Shown one piece after another: positions 45,701 to 55,561 of a stretch of 64,000 nt of DNA. The translations under genes were made by a program, and so were the position numbers. The stretch spans positions 2,263,501 through 2,327,500 of the forward strand of contig NZ_AP026867.1 of the NCBI RefSeq assembly GCF_026000115.1, written 5' to 3'. Positions within the stretch are counted from its first letter, which is position 1, and each line of letters starts with the position of its first letter. Below the pieces are notes generated by a model. The model did no database searches. It had not been told where the DNA came from and saw only the letters and a list, made by a program, of their open reading frames with translations. The DNA comes from Aureispira anguillae. GTDB lineage: Bacteria; Bacteroidota; Bacteroidia; Chitinophagales; Saprospiraceae.

Positions 45701-48700
45701 ATCTAAACCAGAATAAGTTGGATTTGATAATTTGTAAACAAAGGTTTCTCCCTCTAAGGTGTCTGCACAGCCTGTATTTATATCTTCGTAGATATAAGTA
45801 AATTCTCTTGAACCAGCTAAGGTATCATAATAAGGTTCAAAAAAGATGGTATTCCCATTTAGAGTAAATCCAGGATGGCTATTATCAAGTCTCCCAGAAG
45901 GCGGAGAAACTAAAATATTGTCTTTTAAATCATTAAAACAATAAGCAGTCTTCAAGCCATTAATAATAATCTCTGGTGTAGGATCAACCGTAATAGTGCC
46001 CCCTATTGCCCCTACACAGCCCAAAGAATCGGTAAAGGAATAACTTAAGGTATGCTGTCCTGCTCCAAGAATAGATGGATTAAAGATTCCAGTATTCGGA
46101 TCTATACCTAAACCGCTACTAGAACTATAAATCCCCGTACTAGGACTACCTATTAAGGTATCAACTGCATCCATGGAGCAATATTGACTTTTATAACCAC
46201 TAATCGTTGGAACAGGCAATGCATGTACATAAGTAGTATCAAAAACAATTCCTCGACAAGTATATCGGTCGATAAAAGTATAGCTAATAATTTTTTGCCC
46301 TGCCCCTGCTATTGTCGGGTCAAAGATTCCATTATTAGGATTCACTCCAATCCCTCCATATGATCCTGTTCCAGCGGTATTGGTAGCAGAAGGAATCCCT
46401 TGTAATTGAGCAGTAGTATCGTTGACACAATAAGAACTATCCACCCCTATCAGTTGCATTTCTGGCAAAGAGTCTATGCGAACAATTTTTTTAACTTCAT
46501 TTGAACAACCCAAAGTATCCGTAAAACTATAGGTTATGGTATCAATATAAAAATCGTCAACAATTCTGAAACCTGGATCGTAAAAATAAACACCACTTGT
46601 ATCAAGGCTTACTCCCCCTCCTGTAAAAGTAAAATTCGCTCCAGACGAATAGCTAGGACTCTCATTAATCGCAAAAGCAGTAGCATTATTGCAATACCTG
46701 CCATCATAGGCTATAGTAGTAATAGTTCTCGTAAACCCTGCTATATCAACGGTTGGTTTCGAAATATTAACGGATAAAAAGTCTTTTACAGAACAGCCAA
46801 AGCTATCTACATAAGTAACTCGAATAATATCATTTAAGCTATTAGAATTATTTGCAAGCGATAGCTTAGGAAACAAGGTATTACCCGCAATATTCAAGCT
46901 CGAATTTACACTAGAATAAGCGATACTTTGGGCAGCGCCCCCCGATAGAACAATCGTTTCTAATCTTACACTATCATCGTTGGCACAAAGTGTAATCGGA
47001 GAGGTAGAACTTCCTCCTACTTCCAAACGTATTTGAGGGGGTTCTTTTACTATAATATGCTTATCTCCACTAAAGCTTTTACATCCCAAACTATCCATAA
47101 CCTGATAGGTTATTTTATAATTTCCCTGTCGTGCTATACGAGGAGAAAAATACTTGACTGTATTGCTCGAATCGGTTATAATAGTAGATGACCCTATCAT
47201 ATCGTTCACCAGAAAAACACCGCTTCCAACGGTTGGAGCTATAGAAGGGTCTAACCGTACACTATCTATATCCGTACAATGGCTACTCCCTCCTACAATA
47301 GAAAAATCAACTGGAATTTGTTTAATTATTGTTGTCTGAACGGTATCGGAATCCCAACAGCCATATTGTTTAACCACATAAATCAGTTCTATATCCAAAT
47401 CACTGCCAAACGTGTAAGCATCATAAATTTGTTGAGGATTAAAATAAGGTTCTTGTAATCTCCCCAAAGAATCATATGAACCGCTCCCCGTGCTATCTCC
47501 CCTCAATTCAAAATAAGTAATAGGAGCTCCAATAAATGCGGGACTAGGGGTTAAGGTATCAATAGCTCCATTTTTGCAATAATGAGAAGCCAAGGCAATA
47601 TTAAGCGTAGGACGATCCTTTATATTAATAATATGAATACCTTTAAAAGACTCTTTTGTAGTATCTGACGATATTGTATTATTCGCAGTATCTATTTCTT
47701 TTATAATTGTAATAGAAGTATAGTGCATTTCTACTGTTACCCTATTCGTTCCCACTGGTAAGTTCATCGGAACAAACTGATAATGTTCCTGTCCATGTGT
47801 ACTGTCCAAGACAATAATGGCCCCTTGATTGGCTACATTTCTAGTAATAACACTATCTATTCGGTTGAGTTCTTCCGTAGTTATTTTAACGTTTCCATTC
47901 ATCAAAGAATCGATTGAATTACTAATAGAATAGGCATAACGAACAGATCCATCGGGATAAAAATCCACTGGACTAGCTTCTCTACATAAATCATCATCAA
48001 GCCCCAATATTTGCAGAGGAGACAACACTACCAAATCACTTATTATTGTCCCTATGCAGCCTCCGTTATTATACGTTACCTGTATAGGATGTTCTCCAAA
48101 TCCAGCATAATCAGTCAAAAAGGTATCCGTAGGTATTGGGTTGACATAGGTTCCCGAAAAATCAATTGGAAAATGATACGAGGTATCTAAGCTTGGAATA
48201 ATTCCTCTTATGACAGCACTATCCAATGCCAAAGCAACTCGATCTACAATATTCGGTACCAAACTATCTGAAACAACAGGAACAAAATGCAATTCATCTA
48301 GGCGATTGTCTCTAATTTCAACCGTCTTTGTCACCGATAAGGTATCTGGGCAAAGTCCCCCATTAAAATAAGAAGGAACATAATGATAGGCTATACCAAT
48401 AGTCTTTGCACTATCATTTTGAAACGACCAACCCGCATTTAGCCCAACCAAATGATTGTTCTCAAATAAATCGGGATAAGTTCCTTGATTAACGGCTGAA
48501 AACGTTCCTCCTGTAGGTACTCCAAAAACAGGAATCGTGTCCATTGCACAAATAAGTGTCTGAGGAATCAAAAGATCAAGGCTAGGGTTGTGAACAATTA
48601 AATTTGTATTAAAACTATATAATACAGGATTCGAACCACTTGAGACCGTGTTATCCAGCAACTTTACGGTTCCAGTTCCTGTATTAGCAGGAATTATTAA

Positions 48701-51700
48701 ATCAATTGTACCACTATGCCCCACTGGCACAGGCAAGGTACTTACTTGAATATTAGATATTGCAAATATATTCCCAGCAGTATCCACTAGCTGTACCTGA
48801 TTCGGGTGTGCCCTCAATCCATCATAAGTAAATCGCACACTTGACCCAACACAAGCTTCAAAAGCTGCGGGTGCATTCGGATCGTTATTGGTATAAGTTA
48901 CGGTTCCACCACCATCGTTGACAATATAATTGTACTGTACACTATCTGTGCAACCAAAAACATCAGTAAGGGTGTAAGTTACCGTATGTATCCCTAGCGT
49001 GTTTGGATTCAATAAATAGTTATTCGAACCATTAGCCGTTACAAGTCCCGATGTGGTACTTGAGAACGTTCCGCCTCCTACTGTCGATGTCAGTTGAACT
49101 GGAGAGTTAGTATTCAAAAAAGTAGTATTGTTGGAAGGACTAATAATCCCAGGATCGGGCAAGGAATGAACTGTGGTGGGGTTAAAAGCCGTTTCTGTGC
49201 AGCCATTTTGACCTGTAAAGGTATAAAACAAAGTATCTCGTCCCGTCCCAGCAAGAGATGGCGTAAATATTCCTGTAACAGAGTCTATGCCTGAACCGCT
49301 ATATACTCCCGACACGCCAGTTGAAGCACTAGGGGCTCCGACCATCGTATCTGGTGTAGCATTAATACAATAATCCGCATTTAATCTTGCACTAATAGTT
49401 ACCGTTGGTGCTGGTCTTATTTCGGTAGATTTGCTCACAGAATCCTGACAACCATGGTATGAAGCATAATAGGTCAATTGAACACCTAATGCACTACTTC
49501 CATTAAGGCTAGCAGTATGTTTACCATAATGATAAGAGGCATCTAACAAGGTATCTTGTAATAAGGTATCTAAAATGTTATAATTCCCTGAAGACGGATC
49601 CAATATTTTAATCTCAAAATAATTAGCTGCTGCCGATAAATAACTTGGTGTAGGAGTTAAACTATCTACTTCTGAGTTTTCGCAATAAAAATTATCAATC
49701 GCAAAATTAAGGATTGGTTGGTTCTTCAAATGAATTGTATCTAGCACTGTTGTTTTGCTTGTATCTATTGTCCATCCTCCTCCAACAATTGTTGTGATCG
49801 TTGTTTTGTATTCATTTTCAAATACCACAAAAGAAGCTGAATTTAGTGCATTATCCTTAGGATCAAAACTATAATGCCCTTCATTTACTGCATTGCCAAT
49901 AGAAATAAGAGAAGATTGATGGGCACTATTCTGAGTTGCGAAACGCACCAATTCATTATATTGATAAAGCTTAACCACCTGCATAGGCACACCATTAGGA
50001 TCATAATAAGTAAAGGTGTCACTGTCCGTTGAATAAGGATAATTAACAAGATCTCTCCTTAAATGAATTGTATCTGCCATTCTGCACAAAGTATCTACCA
50101 TTCCAATAATCATTGGCGGCGGAAGCACTTTTAGGGTGCTATTGATTGTTCCTATACACCCCCCATTATCGTATTGCATGGTAATAGGGTGCTCTCCATA
50201 CCCTGCATAATCGGTCAAAAAACTATCCGTTGGTATTGGATTGACATAAGTTCCTGAAAAATGAATTGGAAAAGTTGCCCCCATCAAATCTGGAAAAATA
50301 CTGTTGATGGTACTTGTGTTTAATCCCAATTCAACTCGATCAGTACGACTAGGATTAGTTTTTTCCGTTACAATAGGCAACAAAGAAAGTTCTTCCAAAC
50401 GATTGTCGAATATGGTAATGTTATGAACAGTGTCAATCGACTGATAACACAAGGCTCCCCCCATATAAGAAGGGGTATAAGCGTATTCAACAGAAATTAC
50501 TTTAGATCCATCGTGTGCATTAGACCAGTTTGCATTTTTTCCAAATAAGCTTTCATTCTGTAATAAATCAGGATAGCCCGTAGCCGTAAAAATTCCCCCA
50601 GTAGGAACTCCAATTAGTGGCACTTCATCTGTTGCGCAAATAAGTGTCTTTTGGGTAAAAAAGTCAACCGTAGGATTATGAATGATTAGAACTGGTAAAG
50701 CGCTCAATACTGTAGAACCATCTAAAATTTTCACTGCTCCTGTTCCTGCATTGGAAGGGATTGTTAAATCAATGGTGCCACTGTGTTGCCCATTGGCAGG
50801 TGTATTGTTAGGTGTTACAGAAAGAACAATAGGATTCCCTGTTTTATCCATCAATTGAATGCTATCGGGTATACTATTTAAACCTGTATACCGAAAGGTT
50901 ACATTTGATCCTGCACAGGCCTCAAATGTTAAAGGAGCACCAGGGTCATGATTGACATAATCGGGATCATCCATCAACGACAAGGTAAAGTAAGTATCGT
51001 CCTCTAAGAGAACGTTTTCAAAAGTAATTGTTCCTCCTGTTGTTGTTCCCACAGGATAACTTACAGCACCTGTAGAAAAATCATCACTGTGGTTAACCAA
51101 TAATCTAAGATTGGGATTATTAGCGTTGCTCATTGAAGGCGGAAGTACCAATGTTACATTAACCCTCCCTACTCTATTGTTAACGTTTTGGGCTTTCCAT
51201 ACTCTATCAGAAATTTGGTAATTAGCAGGGGCATTGGTCACTGTAAAATTATCATAAACCCCTTGGTTATGTCCCCAAATTAGATGCGAAAGATCATCAC
51301 TAAAAGGAGCCGCATGCTCAATGGTAACATTTACGCCTGTCAACTTTTGGCTGGTCGATTTGCGTTGATCCAACCAAAAAACATCATCTCTACCAATTCC
51401 TGTAACATTATGATGATACGTCGCATTTGCAGACTTATCCCAAGTAACCGTATTGGTCGATAAATGATAATTTCGACCTAGGGTGATACCATACTTAATC
51501 GCTAGGTAAGTCTCAATTGCATTTCGCTCATTGTTGTTTACCCTTTTGTTAAAAACAATTACCTCCGCTAGATCTCCCTTATACTCTTGAGCAGTATTAA
51601 AACCACCTCCTTGATTGTCCTGTTCTTGCCCAAACAAAAGTGTTCCTCCTAAATCAATTGTTGTATTATTTTTATAAGGAAGATACCCTCCATTCCCATC

Positions 51701-53446
51701 CAAACGAATGTTATTATCTTGTCCATTCCCTCTTATATTGGTAAGAACATGGGGTATACCATCTGCTATATTTTTGGTACTGGCATTACCATTGGACAAG
51801 GTGCCTTCTTCTACTGCAACAGTTACACTCGAAGGGTCAAAAATAAGCATTTCATTGGCTAAGGCACCTGCTCCTACTGCATAGGACAATAAGGCCTCTG
51901 ATCTTTGAGTTGTATCCCTTCTTAACACCAAAAAAGTAGAAGTTCCTGTTTCTCCAAAGCCAACAAAGTTATCTGTTTTGATATATTTTCCTGCAACTGG
52001 GTTTCCATTGTGAGTTCCCTGATTAAATTCAATATAGGTATTAAAATTAATGGGATTCATATTAAGATCACCATAAGTGGGTCGTTCCCCTCCAGGGCTA
52101 AATAGCTTATTTAGCCCTAAAACATTATCGTCCAATTCATCGAAGTTATTCCATTGATTAACCTGACCTAAAGTACTATTTGCAATCGCCCACAACGCAG
52201 CGTCTGGTTTTGCCAACGTAAAATACTGCCCATCCTGTAATGCCACATTAGTTGCTTCATAATCCGTTGTGCCATTCGTTAGCGGATATGCTTTTAGGTT
52301 TTTACTAAAAGCATCATCATCTGCCAGCAACAAAACAAAGGTTCCTACTGCAAAATCACTTGGCAATACAGTATTCGTCTTATCAAATTTAAGATCAACA
52401 GTAGCACCAAAGCCTGCTGTCTTTTGACATTTCCAAATCCTATCAATCCGTTCTCCTTTAGCAAAGAAATTATTATCTTCTTGAAAAGTAGTTTTTGTAT
52501 TAGTAGCAGCAGCATTATCCCCTATTACTAAGGCCTCCCCATTGGAAATTGTAGCAGTTAATAAGGTCAGTAAGGGAGCTACTTCGCTTCTAGATTTCAG
52601 TTGCTCTAGATCTGAATCGTCATCTTTGGCAATTCCTGCTATATTGTTATTAAACCCTGTATTTTGGAGTTGCTCCCAAACTATCGTATTTCCATTACCA
52701 ATAAGATAATCATGGTCCAAAGTAACTCCATATTTAATGGCCAAATAAGAATTAATATTTTTTCTTTGTGCCTCACTAAGACTTCCTGTATAAACGATAA
52801 ACTCAGCGATATCAAGATTATTTGAGTTCGTAACGGGAAGCGTTCCACTCTTTTCTCTGCCGATAAATGTTCCAGAATATAAGCTAGAGTCAACTGTTAT
52901 TCCAGCTGTGTAATTAGCTTTTAGAACACCATTAATATAAACCGAAGAAGTAGCCCCATCCTTAGTGTTAATATGGTTAAGACAAACCTCATTTGTTGTA
53001 TTTCCTCCCGAATAAGATTGATCATTTAAATTTCCGCTAGAAATAGCATCAGCAAAAGCTTGTTTTCCTAGGTTATTAGGGTTTGTTCCTCCATTTCCCC
53101 ACAAAGGAATATTATTCCCTGTTGATCGTAATTTATAAACTGTAAAAACATTCACCTCTCCTATATTAATATCCAAGGGGCTTTCAAACCACTCGTCATT
53201 AAAATGAACCGAATTATTAAAGTTAATATCTTTTACTACTTCATAATAGGCATTCGGAATGCTAGGATTATGCTTATAAGTAGCATTGTTGTTCGTACTG
53301 TGTGCATCGTCCCAATTTGAAGTCGTATTGTTACTTGGGGTTAAGTCACTGGCCTTAAGCCAAAGTCCTAAATCATGGGATACATTTCCTGGAGTTTGGG
53401 CATTTATTATTAAGCTATTCAGCAACAAAACAGCTATTAATACCAT
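42782..53446 (-). CDS. Giant T9SS-secreted adhesin (3554 residues)
   Basis: Start at 53446 gives MVLIAVLLLNSLIINAQ, a good signal peptide; nine extra residues upstream are less likely. In order: two LamG-like/YLAIKYGVTLDHDY modules (about 20-430 and 430-830); two copies of a roughly 600-residue module opening with DPGAPLTFEACAGS and DPNAPAAFEACVGS and containing FSGTYVNPIPTDSFLTDYAG; many 75-85-residue Cys-containing Ig/PKD-like units (YCxxD...GIFNPSILGAGQHTLSYSFTD); a PKD domain (VFSSPGVYWPKLYV); a MAM/jelly-roll-like domain (FDYWSDTRKTID, FAFDNVWIG); and a T9SS sorting domain (LYPNPAQQYFKV, GVYVFVV, QRKVIINRN). It is likely a cell-surface adhesin for attachment, gliding or prey contact. Confidence 0.88.
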   Translation of the reverse strand: MVLIAVLLLNSLIINAQTPGNVSHDLGLWLKASDLTPSNNTTSNWDDAHSTNNNATYKHNPSIPNAYYEVVKDINFNNSVHFNDEWFESPLDINIGEVNVFTVYKLRSTGNNIPLWGNGGTNPNNLGKQAFADAISSGNLNDQSYSGGNTTNEVCLNHINTKDGATSSVYINGVLKANYTAGITVDSSLYSGTFIGREKSGTLPVTNSNNLDIAEFIVYTGSLSEAQRKNINSYLAIKYGVTLDHDYLIGNGNTIVWEQLQNTGFNNNIAGIAKDDDSDLEQLKSRSEVAPLLTLLTATISNGEALVIGDNAAATNTKTTFQEDNNFFAKGERIDRIWKCQKTAGFGATVDLKFDKTNTVLPSDFAVGTFVLLLADDDAFSKNLKAYPLTNGTTDYEATNVALQDGQYFTLAKPDAALWAIANSTLGQVNQWNNFDELDDNVLGLNKLFSPGGERPTYGDLNMNPINFNTYIEFNQGTHNGNPVAGKYIKTDNFVGFGETGTSTFLVLRRDTTQRSEALLSYAVGAGALANEMLIFDPSSVTVAVEEGTLSNGNASTKNIADGIPHVLTNIRGNGQDNNIRLDGNGGYLPYKNNTTIDLGGTLLFGQEQDNQGGGFNTAQEYKGDLAEVIVFNKRVNNNERNAIETYLAIKYGITLGRNYHLSTNTVTWDKSANATYHHNVTGIGRDDVFWLDQRKSTSQKLTGVNVTIEHAAPFSDDLSHLIWGHNQGVYDNFTVTNAPANYQISDRVWKAQNVNNRVGRVNVTLVLPPSMSNANNPNLRLLVNHSDDFSTGAVSYPVGTTTGGTITFENVLLEDDTYFTLSLMDDPDYVNHDPGAPLTFEACAGSNVTFRYTGLNSIPDSIQLMDKTGNPIVLSVTPNNTPANGQHSGTIDLTIPSNAGTGAVKILDGSTVLSALPVLIIHNPTVDFFTQKTLICATDEVPLIGVPTGGIFTATGYPDLLQNESLFGKNANWSNAHDGSKVISVEYAYTPSYMGGALCYQSIDTVHNITIFDNRLEELSLLPIVTEKTNPSRTDRVELGLNTSTINSIFPDLMGATFPIHFSGTYVNPIPTDSFLTDYAGYGEHPITMQYDNGGCIGTINSTLKVLPPPMIIGMVDTLCRMADTIHLRRDLVNYPYSTDSDTFTYYDPNGVPMQVVKLYQYNELVRFATQNSAHQSSLISIGNAVNEGHYSFDPKDNALNSASFVVFENEYKTTITTIVGGGWTIDTSKTTVLDTIHLKNQPILNFAIDNFYCENSEVDSLTPTPSYLSAAANYFEIKILDPSSGNYNILDTLLQDTLLDASYHYGKHTASLNGSSALGVQLTYYASYHGCQDSVSKSTEIRPAPTVTISARLNADYCINATPDTMVGAPSASTGVSGVYSGSGIDSVTGIFTPSLAGTGRDTLFYTFTGQNGCTETAFNPTTVHSLPDPGIISPSNNTTFLNTNSPVQLTSTVGGGTFSSTTSGLVTANGSNNYLLNPNTLGIHTVTYTLTDVFGCTDSVQYNYIVNDGGGTVTYTNNDPNAPAAFEACVGSSVRFTYDGLRAHPNQVQLVDTAGNIFAISNIQVSTLPVPVGHSGTIDLIIPANTGTGTVKLLDNTVSSGSNPVLYSFNTNLIVHNPSLDLLIPQTLICAMDTIPVFGVPTGGTFSAVNQGTYPDLFENNHLVGLNAGWSFQNDSAKTIGIAYHYVPSYFNGGLCPDTLSVTKTVEIRDNRLDELHFVPVVSDSLVPNIVDRVALALDSAVIRGIIPSLDTSYHFPIDFSGTYVNPIPTDTFLTDYAGFGEHPIQVTYNNGGCIGTIISDLVVLSPLQILGLDDDLCREASPVDFYPDGSVRYAYSISNSIDSLMNGNVKITTEELNRIDSVITRNVANQGAIIVLDSTHGQEHYQFVPMNLPVGTNRVTVEMHYTSITIIKEIDTANNTISSDTTKESFKGIHIINIKDRPTLNIALASHYCKNGAIDTLTPSPAFIGAPITYFELRGDSTGSGSYDSLGRLQEPYFNPQQIYDAYTFGSDLDIELIYVVKQYGCWDSDTVQTTIIKQIPVDFSIVGGSSHCTDIDSVRLDPSIAPTVGSGVFLVNDMIGSSTIITDSSNTVKYFSPRIARQGNYKITYQVMDSLGCKSFSGDKHIIVKEPPQIRLEVGGSSTSPITLCANDDSVRLETIVLSGGAAQSIAYSSVNSSLNIAGNTLFPKLSLANNSNSLNDIIRVTYVDSFGCSVKDFLSVNISKPTVDIAGFTRTITTIAYDGRYCNNATAFAINESPSYSSGANFTFTGGGVSLDTSGVYFYDPGFRIVDDFYIDTITYSFTDTLGCSNEVKKIVRIDSLPEMQLIGVDSSYCVNDTTAQLQGIPSATNTAGTGSYGGIGVNPNNGIFDPTIAGAGQKIISYTFIDRYTCRGIVFDTTYVHALPVPTISGYKSQYCSMDAVDTLIGSPSTGIYSSSSGLGIDPNTGIFNPSILGAGQHTLSYSFTDSLGCVGAIGGTITVDPTPEIIINGLKTAYCFNDLKDNILVSPPSGRLDNSHPGFTLNGNTIFFEPYYDTLAGSREFTYIYEDINTGCADTLEGETFVYKLSNPTYSGLDSFYCETRSTYPITGIPSGGAFSGAGILLDTSSNQYYFNPINAGGGAHIVNYTIDSLIIHNQDSLVCQIQTSTSVTVRALPVPVIVGPGNNHGFCSNDPRELLKGGGLSSTWDLFTSSTGGIDTIIIDSLVHIGGPNYRLISDTSYYFDPDLAGGGTHFITYIATDSASGCQDSTMYTYHVTDYVRPSFTTLDTTYCESAPPVLLDGSPSGIKVFVRNGDTLSSPPYFEPNPNYGTANLTATVVDTVIYAVTYGECYGVDTQLVAIKPVPMLSFTGTSLTNTYCLKDDTTSIPLAPNILGGEFDGQGVLLDGSTYSFLPYFAGVGRHPISYEYTDQTTGCGNVFIDTFTVLGMPNVAFKAIGGCQLDSVLFYPDNIILGLNDVFNNQIFDSITTITWELEPGHTVNGSNSANNNIDTIGHVFSSPGVYWPKLYVANRGYCVDTSTIRLVISPQVSTFPYDETFEISHGDWYAEAKDSTHPLLWEWGADSTSAGFNASANKMWATELNEPYEEGEAAWVYSPCFDISNLERPMIRFDYWSDTRKTIDGTVLEYQKPDGKWEPLGKLGRGISWFDTPIITGQPGDQSLAPIGWSGKTNGWASGRYKLDEFRANRNLRLRMAFGSHSINLSNFYDGFAFDNVWIGSRTRNVLLETTANINEPNMGIINDHVYQLVFHTSINKDMVLLQYHSKEPSTNDEFHLDNTAVANARTHYYGIFEAGRAYIDGRTNNVPRSRYLSAIDFEQDMLKSPKFKIDIDTFHHNNFGNFTIEATVEALIDINTVQEYQIHTVITEDSLVYASGNNDMVHAVVRKDDRTGANVYNKTWSVGETMQATLSWNHTGTNVSYNPGRFQAVVFIQNTGTKEVYQVNTSRDVNGYWVGVDQIQAEPELNEINSMNLYPNPAQQYFKVSFEEPLKKDYNWKLVDLRGVEVKSGMVQAGEQTLEVNDYDFPTGVYVFVVYNDHVFSQRKVIINRN

Positions 53447-54313
53447 TCTCAAGTAATCACAAAAAAAATACATAAATCTTTTTTTAAGGTATTGAATAAT
53501 GAATCATTAATTATTTTGGGGAATGAAATAATGGTTATCAGTTATTTCACTTTATAAGACCTTAGTTGGGAAAAGGTCTTATTATTATGAATATGGCTAC
53601 AATACTTAATTTGTCAATTGCTCTAAAGGTCTATAGCGAGCCCTTATTTACCAAGAAAAACTATCTGGAATGAATAAGCGTGCATAGCTAGTGAGTAAAC
53701 GTGTCAGTAAGAATAATAAAAGTTATTTATATATCTATTTTTAACTAGATTGTCTCTTCCATAGAAAAGATTCCTCAGTCTATATGTATTAACTAAAGGT
53801 TAAGAAATGATTAAATGCTAAATATACTTATAATATCATTCTATCTATATGGAGTAAATATAGTTTATTTTATAACATTTTTTCATATAAAAAAACATTT
53901 TAAAGTAGTGTGCTTCTATTTATTCGATGAGCAGCTAAAAAAGAAGGAAGAAAGAAGTCTTTTTAGGGATGGATAGGAGTAGAAATTAAGATTAAAGCTC
54001 AAAATAAAATTTACCGAGAAAATAAAGAATGAGTAAAATTTTATTTTAAAACACTAAGAGTTAGTTAATCAAAATATTAGGTCGCTTATCACTATTTTTT
54101 AGGCCGCTTCGTTGTGAGATTTTAGAGATTAGACTCCAATTGAACTGTTATTGGAGTCTAACTTCTAAAAACGAAGGGATGCAAAATTGATACGATTTTA
54201 GCTACACCTGTTAGGTTAGCTTGTTATCACTATGAGCCAGCATAGCTGAGTTCTACGTGGTTTCTAGTAGGATAATGATAAATACCATAAACTATTGAGA
54301 AGATTAAAGCCGT
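53447..54313. other. Long intergenic region, A/T-rich, hairpins only
   Basis: No credible frame is seen in these 867 bases. A 10-base-pair hairpin with 9-base loop (ATAAGACCTT/AAGGTCTTAT, 53554-53582) lies 108 bases upstream of the giant adhesin start. The motif GAATGAGTAAAATT at 54028-54040 is shared with the region at 38586-38766. The strong hairpin at 54120-54170 is listed separately. The rest shows no structure that I can name. Confidence 0.55.
54120..54170. terminator. Strong hairpin downstream of the XusC-like gene
   Basis: TTAGACTCCAAT (54129-54140) and ATTGGAGTCTAA (54150-54161) form a perfect 12-base-pair stem with a 9-base loop, extended after a 2x2 internal loop by TTTTAGA/TCTAAAA. 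It is the only strong structure after the last gene of the iron operon (stop at 54314) and probably its terminator, though 143 bases separate them. Confidence 0.6.
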
Positions 54314-55468
54314 TTATCCCAGCTTCATTTTTCTTTCCTGCCTCCTTTTTATCCAAATCCAAAAACCTGTAAGTGGCAAGATGGTAAGCAATATGCTCAC
54401 ACAAAAGACAAAGATTTTACCAAATAAGCCAAAAATAGCCCCTACATGTATGTCATAAGACATACGGATCACCTTATCCGCAAAATCTGCCTGTTCATAA
54501 GTACCATAAATAGAATTGGTATTTAATTCTTGAAGAGAATACTGATCGTAAAAACGATAATCAGAATTGTAATAAACGCCCTTGGTATAAGAAACTTCTA
54601 AGTAAATGGCCATAGAGTCAGACTCTGGATAATGGAGTTCTAGGCTTTCGTGATTGGGGATCTGCTTTTGTACCTTAGGGATCAATTGATCCCAATAAAA
54701 AGTATTATCTGCATAATTTGATGGCTCAGATACATTATTGGGGACAATAAATTGAGGCGCTTTGGTTCCTCCCACTGCCTTAAAAACAATAAAGTAAAAC
54801 CAATTCAGCCCTATAATAGCTCCCGTCATAGCAATAATCAATGCAAAAATGGACAAATAAAAGCCCATAACAGTATGTACACTAAAAATTTTCTTCTTTA
54901 AAGAAGTCTTGCTCGTCCATTTAAACCGAAGACTTTGTTTTAGGTGTCGTTTGTTCTTAGGCCACCATAATACGATACCAGAGAGTAAGACAAACAAAAA
55001 CAAAAAGGTTCCGTAAGACACCAATACCTCCCCAATTGGCTTGGGCAACCACAATGTTTTGTGTCCTTTGAGAGCGAAGGCTAAAAAACCAGAAAGGTAA
55101 TCCTCTACGTGCAAAACCTCTCCTGTATATGGATTTAGATAGACTTTTTGATAAAACGTTGGCTCCGCCTCATAAAAGATCACTTCAATGGCATCCGTCT
55201 CCTTTCCAAATACCGCTCCATGAATTGCTTTATCAGGAAAAACGGCCTGTGCCAGTGCTTTAATTTCTGAAGCTGCTAGGCGGGGTGTTGCGGCTTTATC
55301 AACAACTTTATAATCCGCCGATAGGTCTCTTATTTCATCCTGAAACGATAAACAAGCCCCTGTTAAGGCCAAAATAAAGACAATTAATCCTGTTAGGATA
55401 CCCAAATAAAGATGTATTTTTCTTGCTGTTTTTTTTAAACGCTGCTTTAGAGCTTTCTTTTTTTTCAT
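54314..55468 (-). CDS. PepSY-domain membrane protein (XusC-like, iron release)
   Basis: A 384-residue inner-membrane protein; start at 55468 (MKKKKALKQRLKKTARK) is chosen because the ATG at 55510 lies inside a hairpin. Transmembrane segments: LYLGILTGLIVFILALTGA near 20-40, then near 150-170, 200-230 and 350-375. RKIHLYLG carries the conserved His, GHKTLWLP and YDIHVGAIFG further family His motifs. PepSY domains lie between segments 1 and 2 and after segment 3. Such proteins (PiuB/FsqB-type, XusC in Bacteroides) are thought to reduce or release iron from siderophores in the periplasm or to pass electrons across the membrane. It is last in the receptor-lipoprotein-PepSY set. Confidence 0.85.
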   Translation of the reverse strand: MKKKKALKQRLKKTARKIHLYLGILTGLIVFILALTGACLSFQDEIRDLSADYKVVDKAATPRLAASEIKALAQAVFPDKAIHGAVFGKETDAIEVIFYEAEPTFYQKVYLNPYTGEVLHVEDYLSGFLAFALKGHKTLWLPKPIGEVLVSYGTFLFLFVLLSGIVLWWPKNKRHLKQSLRFKWTSKTSLKKKIFSVHTVMGFYLSIFALIIAMTGAIIGLNWFYFIVFKAVGGTKAPQFIVPNNVSEPSNYADNTFYWDQLIPKVQKQIPNHESLELHYPESDSMAIYLEVSYTKGVYYNSDYRFYDQYSLQELNTNSIYGTYEQADFADKVIRMSYDIHVGAIFGLFGKIFVFCVSILLTILPLTGFWIWIKRRQERKMKLG

Positions 55469-55509
55469 AAAAATAGGGTGGTCAAAAAATAAATTTGCCA
55501 ATACAAACA

Positions 55510-55539
55510 ATCCATAGATCTAAAAATAGATCTATGGAT
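55510..55539 (-). terminator. Perfect 13-bp hairpin between XusB- and XusC-like genes
   Basis: ATCCATAGATCTA and TAGATCTATGGAT pair perfectly around a 4-base AAAA loop. The hairpin lies 22 bases after the stop of the DUF4374 gene and 41 bases before the PepSY start. On the minus strand it is followed by TTGTTTGTATT, not a full T-run, so partial termination or mRNA protection is possible. Confidence 0.6.
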
Positions 55540-55561
55540 ATTAATCAACGAGAAAATCTAA

